DNA from: Verrucomicrobiota bacterium
GTDB lineage: Bacteria > Verrucomicrobiota > Verrucomicrobiia > Verrucomicrobiales > DEV007
Length of the DNA: 46,016 bases
NCBI GenBank assembly: GCA_024277195.1
Contig: JAJRVS010000318.1
Span: forward strand, 1-46,016
Reading direction: 5' to 3'
Below are positions 33,559-42,195 of the stretch, one piece after another (within the stretch, counting starts at the first letter, position 1; each line of letters opens with the position of its first letter). A model generated the notes under the pieces. The model did no database searches and was not told where the DNA came from. It saw nothing but the letters and a program-made list of their open reading frames with translations. The translations under genes and the position numbers were made by a program.

Positions 33559-35514
33559 ATGACAAAAAATCCCCCCTTCATGTTTCGCTACGCACTTGGC
33601 GCAGCGCTCGCCCTACTGATTCCCAACGCGCAAATCCAGGCGGCAGGCTCGACGCCTCCTGCACCCGGCACGATCCATCTGGATGCCAAGACCAGCGCCA
33701 AAGGCTTGAAAATTCTGCGTGACGGGATTCGCGCACAAGGCCCCGACAATTTCTGGCCATCGATCCATGCCTGCGAAGCTCTGACACTGGCTGGTCACGG
33801 GGATGAAGTCACCAAATTCCTCACCCCCAAACTCAAAACAGAAAAAGACGATCAACACCGGGTCGGCCTGGCTCGCGAACTGGTTCGTGCCGGCGACCGC
33901 AGCAAGGCTGCCATCATGTTCGACATCCTAGCAGGAAAAGATCCCCACGGCCATGTGCACGCCTGCGAAAGCCTCTACAAGGTCAACGAGATCGCCGACG
34001 GTCAACTGATGCGCGCCGCGCTCAAAAGCAAAAACATCAAACAAGCGCTGATGGCCGCCGCTGCCCTCGGTCGCCAAGGCAACCCTCAGGCGATGAAGTT
34101 CTTACGTGATCACCTCGACGATGAAGATCAGGACATCGTGCGCATTGTCGCCTGGGTGCTCGGCCGTATTGGTGATGCCCGCGCTGATCTACCCGGACTG
34201 CGGACAGGTCTGAGCAAACAAAAAGATCCACTCATTCGCGCCTACTTCGAGAACTCCCTTGCCCTGCTCGGTGCCCCTCGTGGCATAACGGCTGTACTGC
34301 GCAACCTTCGCTCCGACGATCCCGCTATCAGAACTTACTCCGCCACCTTCGCTGGCGAGGCCCGCATCACCTCCGCCAAGGATCGCCTGATCCCCTTGCT
34401 CGATGATGAAAATATTGACGTCCGGGTGAGAGCCGCGCAAGCCCTGTTTGTGCTTTCCCAAGACGTGCCGCCTGACAGCAACGAAAACATTTCCCGCGAA
34501 GTTTTCCCCGCCACCAGAAAAAACCCGCGTTACAGCGAGGGCTCCATCCTGCCCATGCCGGACGGCAGCCTGCTCTACGCCACCACCGAATTTGTCGGCA
34601 GCGGTTCCGATCATGCTGAAGCCCGCCTCATCGCTCGGACTTCACCCGACGCAGGACGCAGCTGGGGTGATACCATCGTTCTGCAAAAACCGGAAAAAGG
34701 CAAAAACATCATGTCGGTCACCCTGCGTTACCTGACTTCTCCGCTGGGCGAAGATACCCAGATCGGTTTTTTCTATCTAAGAAAAAACTCTCTCAACGAC
34801 ATGCATCCCTACATGCGGACCTCGTCCGCTAAAGAGCCATTGAAATTTGGCGAACAACACAGCCTCACCGATGAAGCCGGATACCAGGGAATGAACAATG
34901 ACCGCATCACCCGCCTTACAGACGGACGACTGTTAGCCCCTATGTGGTTCAGCCCGGACATCAAAAAAATCAGCCACATCAAATCCTACTGCCTGTTTTC
35001 TGATGACCAGGGCAAAAGCTGGCAGAAAAGCAAAGACATCGTGGACTACAGCAAACGCGGCGCGATGGAACCCGAGTTCATTGAATTCAAGGACGGCCGG
35101 ATCGGCATGCTGATCCGCACCCAGTCCGGCCACATCGCCATCAGCTACAGCAAAGACCGTGGTGAAACCTGGTCCAAACCGGTGTCCTGGAACGTGCGTT
35201 CACCCGAAGCCCCCGCCACCATCCGCCGCATCCCCTCCACCGGCGACCTGTTGTTGATCTGGAATGACAACTATGAAAAGGGAGCCGGGCACAGCGGCAA
35301 ACGCAGCCCGCTCACCGCCGCCATTTCATCCGACGAAGGCAAAACGTGGCACAACAAAATTAATCTGGAGACCAGCAAGCAGCATACCTTCTCCTACATC
35401 AGCCTGACCTTCATGCATGGCCGCGCCATCATGAGCTACTACGTGCGTGACGAAAAAAACAAACAAATATCCTCCCGCTTCCGCTCCCTGCCCATCGCTG
35501 CCTTTTACCAATAA
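33559..35514 (+). CDS. Secreted HEAT-repeat/sialidase fusion (BNR family)
   Basis: 651 residues with a signal peptide (about 1-29). Residues 60-300 form HEAT-like helical repeats ('MAAAALGRQGNPQAMKFLRD', 'VAWVLGRIGDARADL', 'VRAAQALFVLSQ'). The C-terminal half (about 315-651) is a six-bladed sialidase-type propeller with four Asp-boxes: SPDAGRSW at 362, SDDQGKSW at 481, SKDRGETW at 531 and SSDEGKTW at 590. The Arg in 'MLIRTQSGHIAISY' and the Glu in 'GAMEPEFIEF' are candidates for active-site residues. Exo-alpha-sialidases release terminal sialic acids, but many environmental BNR proteins act on other sugars. It is followed in the same direction by an SSS symporter and a DenD-like dehydrogenase, which suggests a catabolic operon. 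Confidence 0.82.
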   Translation: MTKNPPFMFRYALGAALALLIPNAQIQAAGSTPPAPGTIHLDAKTSAKGLKILRDGIRAQGPDNFWPSIHACEALTLAGHGDEVTKFLTPKLKTEKDDQHRVGLARELVRAGDRSKAAIMFDILAGKDPHGHVHACESLYKVNEIADGQLMRAALKSKNIKQALMAAAALGRQGNPQAMKFLRDHLDDEDQDIVRIVAWVLGRIGDARADLPGLRTGLSKQKDPLIRAYFENSLALLGAPRGITAVLRNLRSDDPAIRTYSATFAGEARITSAKDRLIPLLDDENIDVRVRAAQALFVLSQDVPPDSNENISREVFPATRKNPRYSEGSILPMPDGSLLYATTEFVGSGSDHAEARLIARTSPDAGRSWGDTIVLQKPEKGKNIMSVTLRYLTSPLGEDTQIGFFYLRKNSLNDMHPYMRTSSAKEPLKFGEQHSLTDEAGYQGMNNDRITRLTDGRLLAPMWFSPDIKKISHIKSYCLFSDDQGKSWQKSKDIVDYSKRGAMEPEFIEFKDGRIGMLIRTQSGHIAISYSKDRGETWSKPVSWNVRSPEAPATIRRIPSTGDLLLIWNDNYEKGAGHSGKRSPLTAAISSDEGKTWHNKINLETSKQHTFSYISLTFMHGRAIMSYYVRDEKNKQISSRFRSLPIAAFYQ

Positions 35515-35531
35515 ACTCCCTCGCTCATCTT

Positions 35532-35560
35532 ATCCGTGCTATCCGTGCAATCCGTGGTTA
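35532..35560. repeat. Tandem ATCCGTG-type intergenic repeat, copy 2
   Basis: ATCCGTGCT-ATCCGTGCA-ATCCGTGGTTA: three near-perfect units in the 94-bp gap between the sialidase and symporter genes. Compare the copy at 17890-17920. Confidence 0.6.
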
Positions 35561-35608
35561 ATTTCCTGCCATACGGTGTAAAGATACACTGACCTCACCC
35601 AAATCCCC

Positions 35609-37144
35609 ATGTTAGCCAATACCCCTCCGCCATCAGGTCTCGCCATCATCGACTGGGTGATCGTCGCTGTTTACGCAAGCTCCACTATCGTGCTCGGTTG
35701 GTGGTTCGGCCGCAAGCAGGAAAGCACCAAGGAATACTTCACTGGAAGCGGCAATATGAACTGGATGCTGATCGGCGTCTCGCTCTTTGCAACGCTACTC
35801 AGCACCATCAGCTATTTGTCGATGCCGGGTGAAATTTTGGGCAAAGGCCCTATTTATTTAACTAACTTAATAGCTTACCCTTTTATTTTTATATTTGTCG
35901 GATTTGTCTTGATCCCGGTTTACATGAAACATCGGGTCACCAGCGCCTACGAACTGTTGGAAAAAAAACTTGGTCTCAGTATTCGCCTGCTCGGTGTGGT
36001 CATGTTCCTGGCTTTGCGCCTGACCTGGATGTCGCTGCTCGTCTATCTGGCGGCCAAAGCCATGATCATAATGATCGGTGTCGACGAATCCTGGATCCCC
36101 TACATTGTGCTCACCACCGGATTGGTATCGGTCATCTACACAACTCTCGGTGGTCTACGCGCGGTGGTGGTCACGGATCTGATACAGACCGTTCTACTTT
36201 TTGGCGGTGCGCTAACCGTGATTGCCATGATCACCATCGACTTCGGTGGTTTTGGCTGGTTCCCCACCGAATGGCATCCAAACTGGGACAAACAACCCAT
36301 CATCAGTATCGATCCTTCGACGCGTGTCACCGTCATCGGCACGATACTTTCTGTTTTTGTCTGGTATGTGTGCACCTCCGGTGGAGACCAAGTTTCAATT
36401 CAACGCTTCATGGCGACAGCCGATGTCAAATCCGCCCGCAAAGCTCTCGCCACCCAATTGGTCGTAGGTTCTTTTGTCGGTGTCACCCTCGGTTTGGTAG
36501 GCATGGCGCTGCTCGGATATTTCCAAGCCCACCCCGATGCGCTACCGGCCGGTATGGATCTCAAAACAAACTCTGATGCCATTTTTCCGCGATACATTGC
36601 CTATCACCTCCCTCCGGGCGTTTCTGGAATTGTCATTGCCGCCATGTTCGCCGCGGCGATGTCGAGCATTGATTCGGGAGTCAATTCCATCACCGCAGTG
36701 GTCACCACTGACATATTTGATCGTTTTGGTTACAGCCCGAAAACTGAAAAAGGTCACATCCGTTTAGCGCGGATCCTCGCGTTTTCCATCGGCGCTTTCA
36801 TCGTCTTCTTCAGCCCGGTGATGGGAAGCATATCCGGCAACATCACCACCATGGCAGGCAAAACCGTCAACCTCTTTGTCCCGCTCATCTTCTGTCTGTT
36901 TTTCTTCGCCCTGTTCGTGAAATTATCCAAACCCGCAGGCGTCTGGGCAGGCTGGATCTGTGGTCTGATCACCGCCATCCTGATCGCCTTCTCTGGCTCG
37001 ATCTTTGGGATGAACCCAAAAACCGGTTACGACCCCATCAGCTTTCAATGGACCGGCCCTGCCGCCCTACTCGTCAACCTCATCGTAGGCCTGGGCGTGA
37101 GCTATCTGCTGTCGCGTGCTGACCATAAACACGCGAAGTCCTAA
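35609..37144 (+). CDS. Sodium:solute symporter (SSS family)
   Basis: 511 residues with about 13 hydrophobic helices. Family hallmarks: 'TKEYFTGSGNMNWMLIGVSLFATLLSTISYLSMPGE' region (helix 1/2 Na+ site), 'YTTLGGLRAVVVTDLIQTVLL' (the SSS signature G-G-x-x-A-V-x-x-T-D-x-x-Q), 'SGGDQVSIQRFMATADVKSARKA' and 'MFAAAMSSIDSGVNSITAVVTTD' (helix 8 Na2 site). The family co-transports Na+ with sugars, sialic acids, amino acids or vitamins. Its position behind a sialidase-type gene suggests uptake of a released sugar, perhaps sialic acid (inference). Start ATG at 35609; the next gene begins 75 bp after the stop. Confidence 0.92.
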   Translation: MLANTPPPSGLAIIDWVIVAVYASSTIVLGWWFGRKQESTKEYFTGSGNMNWMLIGVSLFATLLSTISYLSMPGEILGKGPIYLTNLIAYPFIFIFVGFVLIPVYMKHRVTSAYELLEKKLGLSIRLLGVVMFLALRLTWMSLLVYLAAKAMIIMIGVDESWIPYIVLTTGLVSVIYTTLGGLRAVVVTDLIQTVLLFGGALTVIAMITIDFGGFGWFPTEWHPNWDKQPIISIDPSTRVTVIGTILSVFVWYVCTSGGDQVSIQRFMATADVKSARKALATQLVVGSFVGVTLGLVGMALLGYFQAHPDALPAGMDLKTNSDAIFPRYIAYHLPPGVSGIVIAAMFAAAMSSIDSGVNSITAVVTTDIFDRFGYSPKTEKGHIRLARILAFSIGAFIVFFSPVMGSISGNITTMAGKTVNLFVPLIFCLFFFALFVKLSKPAGVWAGWICGLITAILIAFSGSIFGMNPKTGYDPISFQWTGPAALLVNLIVGLGVSYLLSRADHKHAKS

Positions 37145-37219
37145 TGCTTGATTCGACCTTCAAAGCTGTTACCTTATTTTCATGTCGACCATAGCCCAAC
37201 AGGCATTAGACCCACGTTC

Positions 37220-38212
37220 ATGAAAGTTGTTATCACAGGAGGAGGAGGTTTCCTCGGCAATCAACTCGCCCGCCAACTCATCAAACGTGGTGAATTAACC
37301 GCGCCGTCGGGGCAAGTCACAGTGATCGACGAAATCCTGCTGTTTGATACCCACCTTTCCGATGCCGCCAAAAGCGGCCTCGAGGATCATCCGCAAATGA
37401 GCTGGGTCACCGGTGATATTTCAGACCGGGACCAGGTAAGCTCCCTCATCGATCGCGATGACATTTCAGTCTTCCACCTCGCTTCGATGGTCAGTGGCGA
37501 ATGCGAAGTCCGCTTCGATGATGCCCTCAACATCAACCTCGACGGTCAACGCCATCTACTGGAAGCCTGTCGCGCCCGTGCCAGCACCCCACGTTTGGTT
37601 TTCACCAGCAGCATCGCCGCCTTTGGAGGCGAAGTCATGCCGGAGACCGTGTCTGACAGCACCAAACGCACCCCACAAACCACTTACGGGATGACCAAAG
37701 TGATTGGCGAACTTTTGATCAACGACTACAGCCGCAAAGGTTTCATCGACGGTCGCTCCGCCCGCCTGCCGACCATCATCATCCGCCCGGGCAAACCCAA
37801 TACCGCCGCCTCCAGTTTTGCCAGCGGCGTTTTGCGCGAGCCTCTCGCCGGTCAAACCTGTGAACTGCCCGTCGACCGCGCTCAACTGATGCCTATACTG
37901 GGTTACCGCGATGTGATTAATTCATTCATCGCCCTACACGAAGCCAAGCCGGATGTCCTCGGTGACGACCGAGCCTACGGCCTGCCAAGCATCCAACACA
38001 GCGTGGCCGAGATGATCGAGAACCTCGAAGAAGCTGCTGCCAGCCGTAACATCACCCTCGGCCCCATTATTGACAGCCCCGATGAAACCATTCGCCGCAT
38101 CGTCGCCACCTGGCCCACCGCCACCGACGGTGCCCGAGCCCTCAAAATCGGCGTCCCCCCGCCATCGACCCTGATGCAAATCATTGATACCTACATCGAT
38201 GACTTCATGTGA
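37220..38212 (+). CDS. SDR-family dehydrogenase, D-erythronate dehydrogenase (DenD)-like
   Basis: 330 residues from the ATG at 37220 (a frame from 37148 adds a non-homologous-looking leader). It is an extended short-chain dehydrogenase/epimerase fold: 'VVITGGGGFLGNQLARQL' gives the NAD(P)-binding G-x-x-G-x-x-G at 7-13, 'TGDISDRDQV' holds the Asp that contacts the adenine, 'VFHLASMVSG' follows, and the catalytic Ser-Tyr-Lys appears as 'FTSSIAAFGG' and 'YGMTK' (Tyr156, Lys160). 'RLPTIIIRPGKPNTAASSFA' is characteristic of the DenD group, which oxidises D-erythronate-type acids, so a sugar-acid substrate is likely but unproven. Third gene after the sialidase and symporter. Confidence 0.83.
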   Translation: MKVVITGGGGFLGNQLARQLIKRGELTAPSGQVTVIDEILLFDTHLSDAAKSGLEDHPQMSWVTGDISDRDQVSSLIDRDDISVFHLASMVSGECEVRFDDALNINLDGQRHLLEACRARASTPRLVFTSSIAAFGGEVMPETVSDSTKRTPQTTYGMTKVIGELLINDYSRKGFIDGRSARLPTIIIRPGKPNTAASSFASGVLREPLAGQTCELPVDRAQLMPILGYRDVINSFIALHEAKPDVLGDDRAYGLPSIQHSVAEMIENLEEAAASRNITLGPIIDSPDETIRRIVATWPTATDGARALKIGVPPPSTLMQIIDTYIDDFM

Positions 38213-38395
38213 CCGCCGGAAATCCTCTCAAATTGGCCTTCAGACCGCATCCTCCCGGCTGTCTAGACTTCGCTCCGGCTCAAATCTCAAATCCCTAATT
38301 TCAAGCCCATTCACTTGAAAGCTCCCAAATAAGTGCTATGGGAAACACTCTCCGCACTTCGCCCCCTTAATATTCACTAGGGACATCCAGTTATT

Positions 38396-39787
38396 TTGAA
38401 AACTTTGCACCAAGCCCGTGTGGCTATCGTCGGCAGACCTAATGTCGGAAAATCAGCCTTATTCAACCGTCTCGCCGGACGGAGAATCTCTATTGTGCAC
38501 GACGAACCTGGCATCACCCGCGACCGCATCGCCGCCGAGTGCAAACAAGGCGATATCACCTTCGAAGTCACGGACACCGGCGGTATTGGCGCCTTTTTGG
38601 ATGACGCCTTTTCCGCCCAGATCCGCACTGAGGCCGATATCGCCATGGAATCCTCGGATCTCATCCTCTTTGTCGTCGATGGACGTGAAGATCTCACTCC
38701 GATCGACCACGACCTGGCCCAGCACTTGCACCGTTCCAACACCCCCGTGCTGCTGGTCGTCAATAAAATCGACGATGTCAAAGTGGACAACGACGCAGCC
38801 GTTTTTTCTGCCCTTGGATTTGATCAGGCCATTTCTGTCAGTGCCGCCCACGGACGCCATTTTGACCAACTCATACAAGCCGTCGACCAACACTTGGGCA
38901 CCCTGGGCTTTTCCCCGATCACCGCCGAAGCCGAAGATGAGAAAAAAGAAGACCCGGTCAAAGTAGCCATCGTCGGTCGCCCCAACGTCGGCAAATCCTC
39001 TCTCATCAACGCCATCCTCAAAGACGAACGCACCATCGTCAGTGACGTGGCCGGCACCACCCGCGATGCCATCGACGTGCCTTATACCCGAGGTGACGAT
39101 CCCTACCTACTGATCGATACCGCTGGCATGCGTAGAAAAACCCGCCGTGACAGCTCGGTCGAGGTCTTCAGCGCCATGCGCGCCGAACGCAGCATTCGCC
39201 GTGCCGACATCTGCCTGCTCACCATCGACTGCGCCAAAGGCGTTGTCGCCCAGGATCGACGCATCGCGCGCATGATCATGGAGGCCGAAAAACCCTGCAT
39301 CATCGTACTCAACAAATTTGACCTCTACCACCCTGAAGGCAAATTCCGCGACCGTATCGAAAACCTCGAAGAATCGATCCGTCAGGATCTGTTTTTTCTC
39401 GACTACGCCCCGCTGATCGCCGTATCGGCCTTAGAAGGCGAATTCCTCAATCAGATTTTCAAATCGATCCGCCGGATCAAAAAAACTGCCAGCAAACCGA
39501 TCGGCACAGGGAATCTCAACCGCCTGCTACGCGAAGCCATCGAGGCCACCCCGCCGCCACGCAAAGGCGGCAAACGCCTCAAACTGCTCTACTGCACCCA
39601 GCGCCGTCACGATCAACCCATGCTTATCCCCAGCCCGGAATACATCCTCTTTGTCAACTACGCCAACCTGCTCACCCGCACTTACGAGCGTTACCTCGAG
39701 AAAAAAATCCGTGCCGAAATTCCACTGATCGGTCTACCGCTGATTTTCAAAATGAAATCCCGCACGGTAAAACCAAAGAAAAAGTAG
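38396..39787 (+). CDS. der: Ribosome-associated GTPase Der (EngA)
   Basis: 463 residues with two tandem GTPase domains and a C-terminal KH-like domain. G1 motifs 'GRPNVGKS' occur near residues 13 and 197. The first domain also has 'PGITRDR' (G2), 'DTGGIG' (G3) and 'NKID' (G4); the second has 'AGTTRDAIDV', 'DTAGMRRK' and 'NKFD'. The tail 'NYANLLTRTYERYLEKKIR' and 'GLPLIFKMKSR' is the usual KH-like end. Der is essential for 50S subunit assembly. It begins with TTG at 38396, preceded by AGGGA about 12 nt upstream; no ATG fits the N-terminus. It follows a 183-bp gap with no other gene, so it probably has its own promoter and is a core gene inside an accessory region. Confidence 0.96.
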   Translation: MKTLHQARVAIVGRPNVGKSALFNRLAGRRISIVHDEPGITRDRIAAECKQGDITFEVTDTGGIGAFLDDAFSAQIRTEADIAMESSDLILFVVDGREDLTPIDHDLAQHLHRSNTPVLLVVNKIDDVKVDNDAAVFSALGFDQAISVSAAHGRHFDQLIQAVDQHLGTLGFSPITAEAEDEKKEDPVKVAIVGRPNVGKSSLINAILKDERTIVSDVAGTTRDAIDVPYTRGDDPYLLIDTAGMRRKTRRDSSVEVFSAMRAERSIRRADICLLTIDCAKGVVAQDRRIARMIMEAEKPCIIVLNKFDLYHPEGKFRDRIENLEESIRQDLFFLDYAPLIAVSALEGEFLNQIFKSIRRIKKTASKPIGTGNLNRLLREAIEATPPPRKGGKRLKLLYCTQRRHDQPMLIPSPEYILFVNYANLLTRTYERYLEKKIRAEIPLIGLPLIFKMKSRTVKPKKK

Positions 39788-39808
39788 GGATTGAAGAACA
39801 ATCCCTAC
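39784..39808. terminator. Hairpin between convergent der and AraC-type genes
   Basis: GTAGGGATTG-AAGAA-CAATCCCTAC, a perfect 10-bp stem with 5-nt loop, overlaps the der TAG stop. No T-run follows on either strand, so it may be a Rho-type or mRNA-stabilising structure rather than a classic intrinsic terminator. Confidence 0.5.
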
Positions 39809-39888
39809 CTCTTCACTTCACTTCATCATTCCCCTGTTCCTTGTTCAATACTGCTTTCAGGCGGCGGCAGCTGTCTCGCAAACTCGGC

Positions 39889-40671
39889 TCAACATTCTCC
39901 TCCCCCCGCGAAGCCCTTCTTAGCATAACGCTTCCGATACGCACTCGGACTCATCCCAAGCACCCGCTTGAACCGTTTGGTGAAATGGCTCTGATCGTAA
40001 AAACCACAATCGATAGCGATCTCTCCGATACTGTCCCCTGACTTCTCCAACAAACTGCGTGCCGCGTTCACCCGCACCCGATGGATATAATCCGAAGGAG
40101 TCATCTGAAACAAATCCTTGAAACGACGGTCAAACTGACTCAAAGACAAACCCGTCATCTCCGCCAATCCACGGATCGAAATACGCTCCGCATAGTGATT
40201 CATCACATAAGCCACCGATGGGGTCATTTCCCGGTAAGGTTCGACCACCGACCCCACCTGGTCCATCCGCACCATCGCGCCCGCAATGCCAATCACCTTG
40301 CCCATCTTATCAAAAACCGGCACCTTGCTGGATAAATACCAAAACAGCATACCCGACGAGTTGGGAACCAGCCACACTTGATTCGGCAAAGCTTTACCGC
40401 TCTCCCTCACCCGCCGGTCTTCATCGATGTACTGAGCCGCCAACAACGGCAGATGAAAATCAAAATCATTTTTACCCAGCATCTCCGACTCATGCTTCAA
40501 ACCATGCGTCCTGAGCATCGGCTCATTCACTTTGATGAATCGACTCTGCTCATCCTTTAGATAAAAATAAACATCCGGTATAAAGTCAAACAAACCGGCC
40601 AAACTCCGAGCCTCTCCCATCCGGTCAAAAAAATCCTGCTGAAACTCTCGGTAATCCTCCTCGTCCGTCAT
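39889..40671 (-). CDS. AraC-family transcriptional regulator with N-terminal PAS domain
   Basis: 260 residues from the ATG at 40671; an upstream extension would overlap the divergent gene. Residues about 20-135 form a PAS domain ('LFDFIPDVYFYLKDEQSRFI', then 'LGKNDFDFHLPLLAAQYIDED', 'FWYLSSKVPVFDKMGKVIGIAG'). Residues about 165-255 are the double helix-turn-helix AraC domain ('ISIRGLAEMTGLSLSQFDRR', 'SIGEIAIDCGFYDQSHFTKR', 'FKRVLGMSPSAYRKRY'). The PAS replaces the usual sugar-binding cupin, so it may sense a small ligand or cofactor. It is divergent from the nitrilase gene with 106 bp between starts and probably controls that operon (inference). Confidence 0.92.
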   Translation of the reverse strand: MTDEEDYREFQQDFFDRMGEARSLAGLFDFIPDVYFYLKDEQSRFIKVNEPMLRTHGLKHESEMLGKNDFDFHLPLLAAQYIDEDRRVRESGKALPNQVWLVPNSSGMLFWYLSSKVPVFDKMGKVIGIAGAMVRMDQVGSVVEPYREMTPSVAYVMNHYAERISIRGLAEMTGLSLSQFDRRFKDLFQMTPSDYIHRVRVNAARSLLEKSGDSIGEIAIDCGFYDQSHFTKRFKRVLGMSPSAYRKRYAKKGFAGGGEC

Positions 40672-40777
40672 GCGTAAATCATACCAAAATTCAAAGCCCA
40701 AACAAGTTCCTTTTACCTTGCGGCACTTACGGAAACCAATTATTGCCAAACCCACCGATGTCCCTGACATTCCCCTC

Positions 40778-42157
40778 ATGAAACCTCTAGTCACCACCCT
40801 CGTTCTTTTCAGCTTGTCGCTGTTGCAACTTTCTGCCGGCCCTCAGAAGGACACTTTGCTCCCCCCTCCGGCCAACACCCCCGACGGTTGGACTACCGGT
40901 GCCCCCCTGCCCGACCTTGCTCCAAGCTTCTCCTACAATAAAGACAAAAAACAATTCAGCAGCCAGGCGGGAAAAAGCAAAGGCGTGCACGGTTTTTGGA
41001 GAAAAACCTTCCCCGTCAAAGGTGGAGAGTATTACTATTTCGAGGCCGAACGCCACACCCTGAACGTGCCTTATCCGCGCCGCAGCACCGTGGTGGAAAT
41101 TGAATGGCAGAACGACAAAGGCAGCTCCGTCACCTCCCCCCATGCGGTCAATCCGGAATACTTCGGCGAAACCACTTCGCGCGCGCGCCCTGACTACCCA
41201 AGGGACAAGGAAACCAGCACCGACGGCTGGACCAGCGTGAACGACAGTTACCTCGCTCCCGACAAAGCCACCCAAGCCATCGTCACCCTGCGTTTCCGCT
41301 GGGCTCCCGAGGGCGCACTTAGCTGGCGCAAGGTTTCCTTTGCGACCAGTGGCCCACCCGCACCTCGCAAGGTCCGGCTCGCGGCAGTGCATTACTACCC
41401 CAAAGGCGCATCGACCGCCTTGGATGTGTGCAAACAATTTGCCCCTTTTGTTGCCGAAGCAGCAGAGAAAAAAGCCGACCTTGTGGTATTAGGAGAAACC
41501 ATCACCGTTGCCGGCATCAAACCCCGCCCAAGCTACCCAGAAGTCGCCGAATCCATCCCCGGCCCCTCGACCGACTACTTCGGCACCCTAGCAAAAAAAC
41601 ACGACCTCTACATCGTCGTCGGCCTGATGGAAAAAGAAGCGGAGACCAACTTGGTTTACAATGTCGCCGTGCTGATCGACCCCGACGGCAAAGTCGCAGG
41701 CAAATACCGTAAGACCTCCCTGCCGCGCAGTGAAAACATCAGCGGCATGGTGCCTGGAGACTCGTATCCTGTCTTTGACACCAAATTTGGCAAAGTCGGC
41801 ATGATGGTCTGCTACGACGCTTTTTTTCCTGAGGTCGCCCGTCGCCTCGCCCTCAACGGCGCAGAAATCATTGCCCTGCCCGTGTGGGGCTGCAACCCTG
41901 AACTGGTCACAGCCCGCTGCGCAGAAAACGGCGTTTACATCGTCTCCTCCACCTACACCGATCCCAAGCACAAATGGATCAAAACCGCCATCTGGGATCG
42001 TGAAGGGCGCCGTATCGAAACCGCCGATCACCAGGGACAAGTCATCGTCAGCGAAGTCGATCTCACCACCCCTCACATCTGGGCAGGACTCGGCGATTTT
42101 CCCTCACGCATCCCGCGTGACGCCCCAATCTGGAAGGCCGAAAAAACCGCCAAGTAA
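40778..42157 (+). CDS. Secreted carbon-nitrogen hydrolase (nitrilase superfamily)
   Basis: About 459 residues from the ATG at 40778, with a signal peptide ('MKPLVTTLVLFSLSLLQLSA'). Residues 25-205 form a beta-rich N-terminal domain, perhaps carbohydrate binding. The C-terminal part is a nitrilase-fold domain with the Glu-Lys-Cys triad: Glu239 in 'VVLGETIT', Lys312 in 'GKYRKTSLP' and Cys345 in 'MMVCYDAFFPEVAR'. The family cleaves amides or carbamoyl groups. A secreted, two-domain form next to glycan enzymes suggests N-acyl or amide trimming of an extracellular substrate (inference). It is first in a plus-strand run with the next two genes. Confidence 0.87.
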   Translation: MKPLVTTLVLFSLSLLQLSAGPQKDTLLPPPANTPDGWTTGAPLPDLAPSFSYNKDKKQFSSQAGKSKGVHGFWRKTFPVKGGEYYYFEAERHTLNVPYPRRSTVVEIEWQNDKGSSVTSPHAVNPEYFGETTSRARPDYPRDKETSTDGWTSVNDSYLAPDKATQAIVTLRFRWAPEGALSWRKVSFATSGPPAPRKVRLAAVHYYPKGASTALDVCKQFAPFVAEAAEKKADLVVLGETITVAGIKPRPSYPEVAESIPGPSTDYFGTLAKKHDLYIVVGLMEKEAETNLVYNVAVLIDPDGKVAGKYRKTSLPRSENISGMVPGDSYPVFDTKFGKVGMMVCYDAFFPEVARRLALNGAEIIALPVWGCNPELVTARCAENGVYIVSSTYTDPKHKWIKTAIWDREGRRIETADHQGQVIVSEVDLTTPHIWAGLGDFPSRIPRDAPIWKAEKTAK

Positions 42158-42162
42158 TAGTT

Positions 42163-42195
42163 TGTCAAGATTTGTTGCCTGACCCCATTTTGACA
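42163..42195. repeat. Short inverted-repeat element in the nitrilase-GH gap
   Basis: TGTCAAGAT (42163-42171) and ATTTTGACA (42187-42195) form an imperfect 9-bp dyad (one G-T position) around TTGTTGCCTGACCCC. The T-G-C-C-T-G-A-C-C-C-C string with flanking TGTCAA/TTGACA recalls small palindromic elements linked to IS200-like Y1 (RAYT) transposases in other bacteria. The right arm overlaps the next start codon. Confidence 0.4.

Noticed and set aside
38315-38342. TTGAAA-16-TATGGG as a der promoter
   Set aside because: The -10 matches only three of six consensus bases, so it is not reported as a feature.
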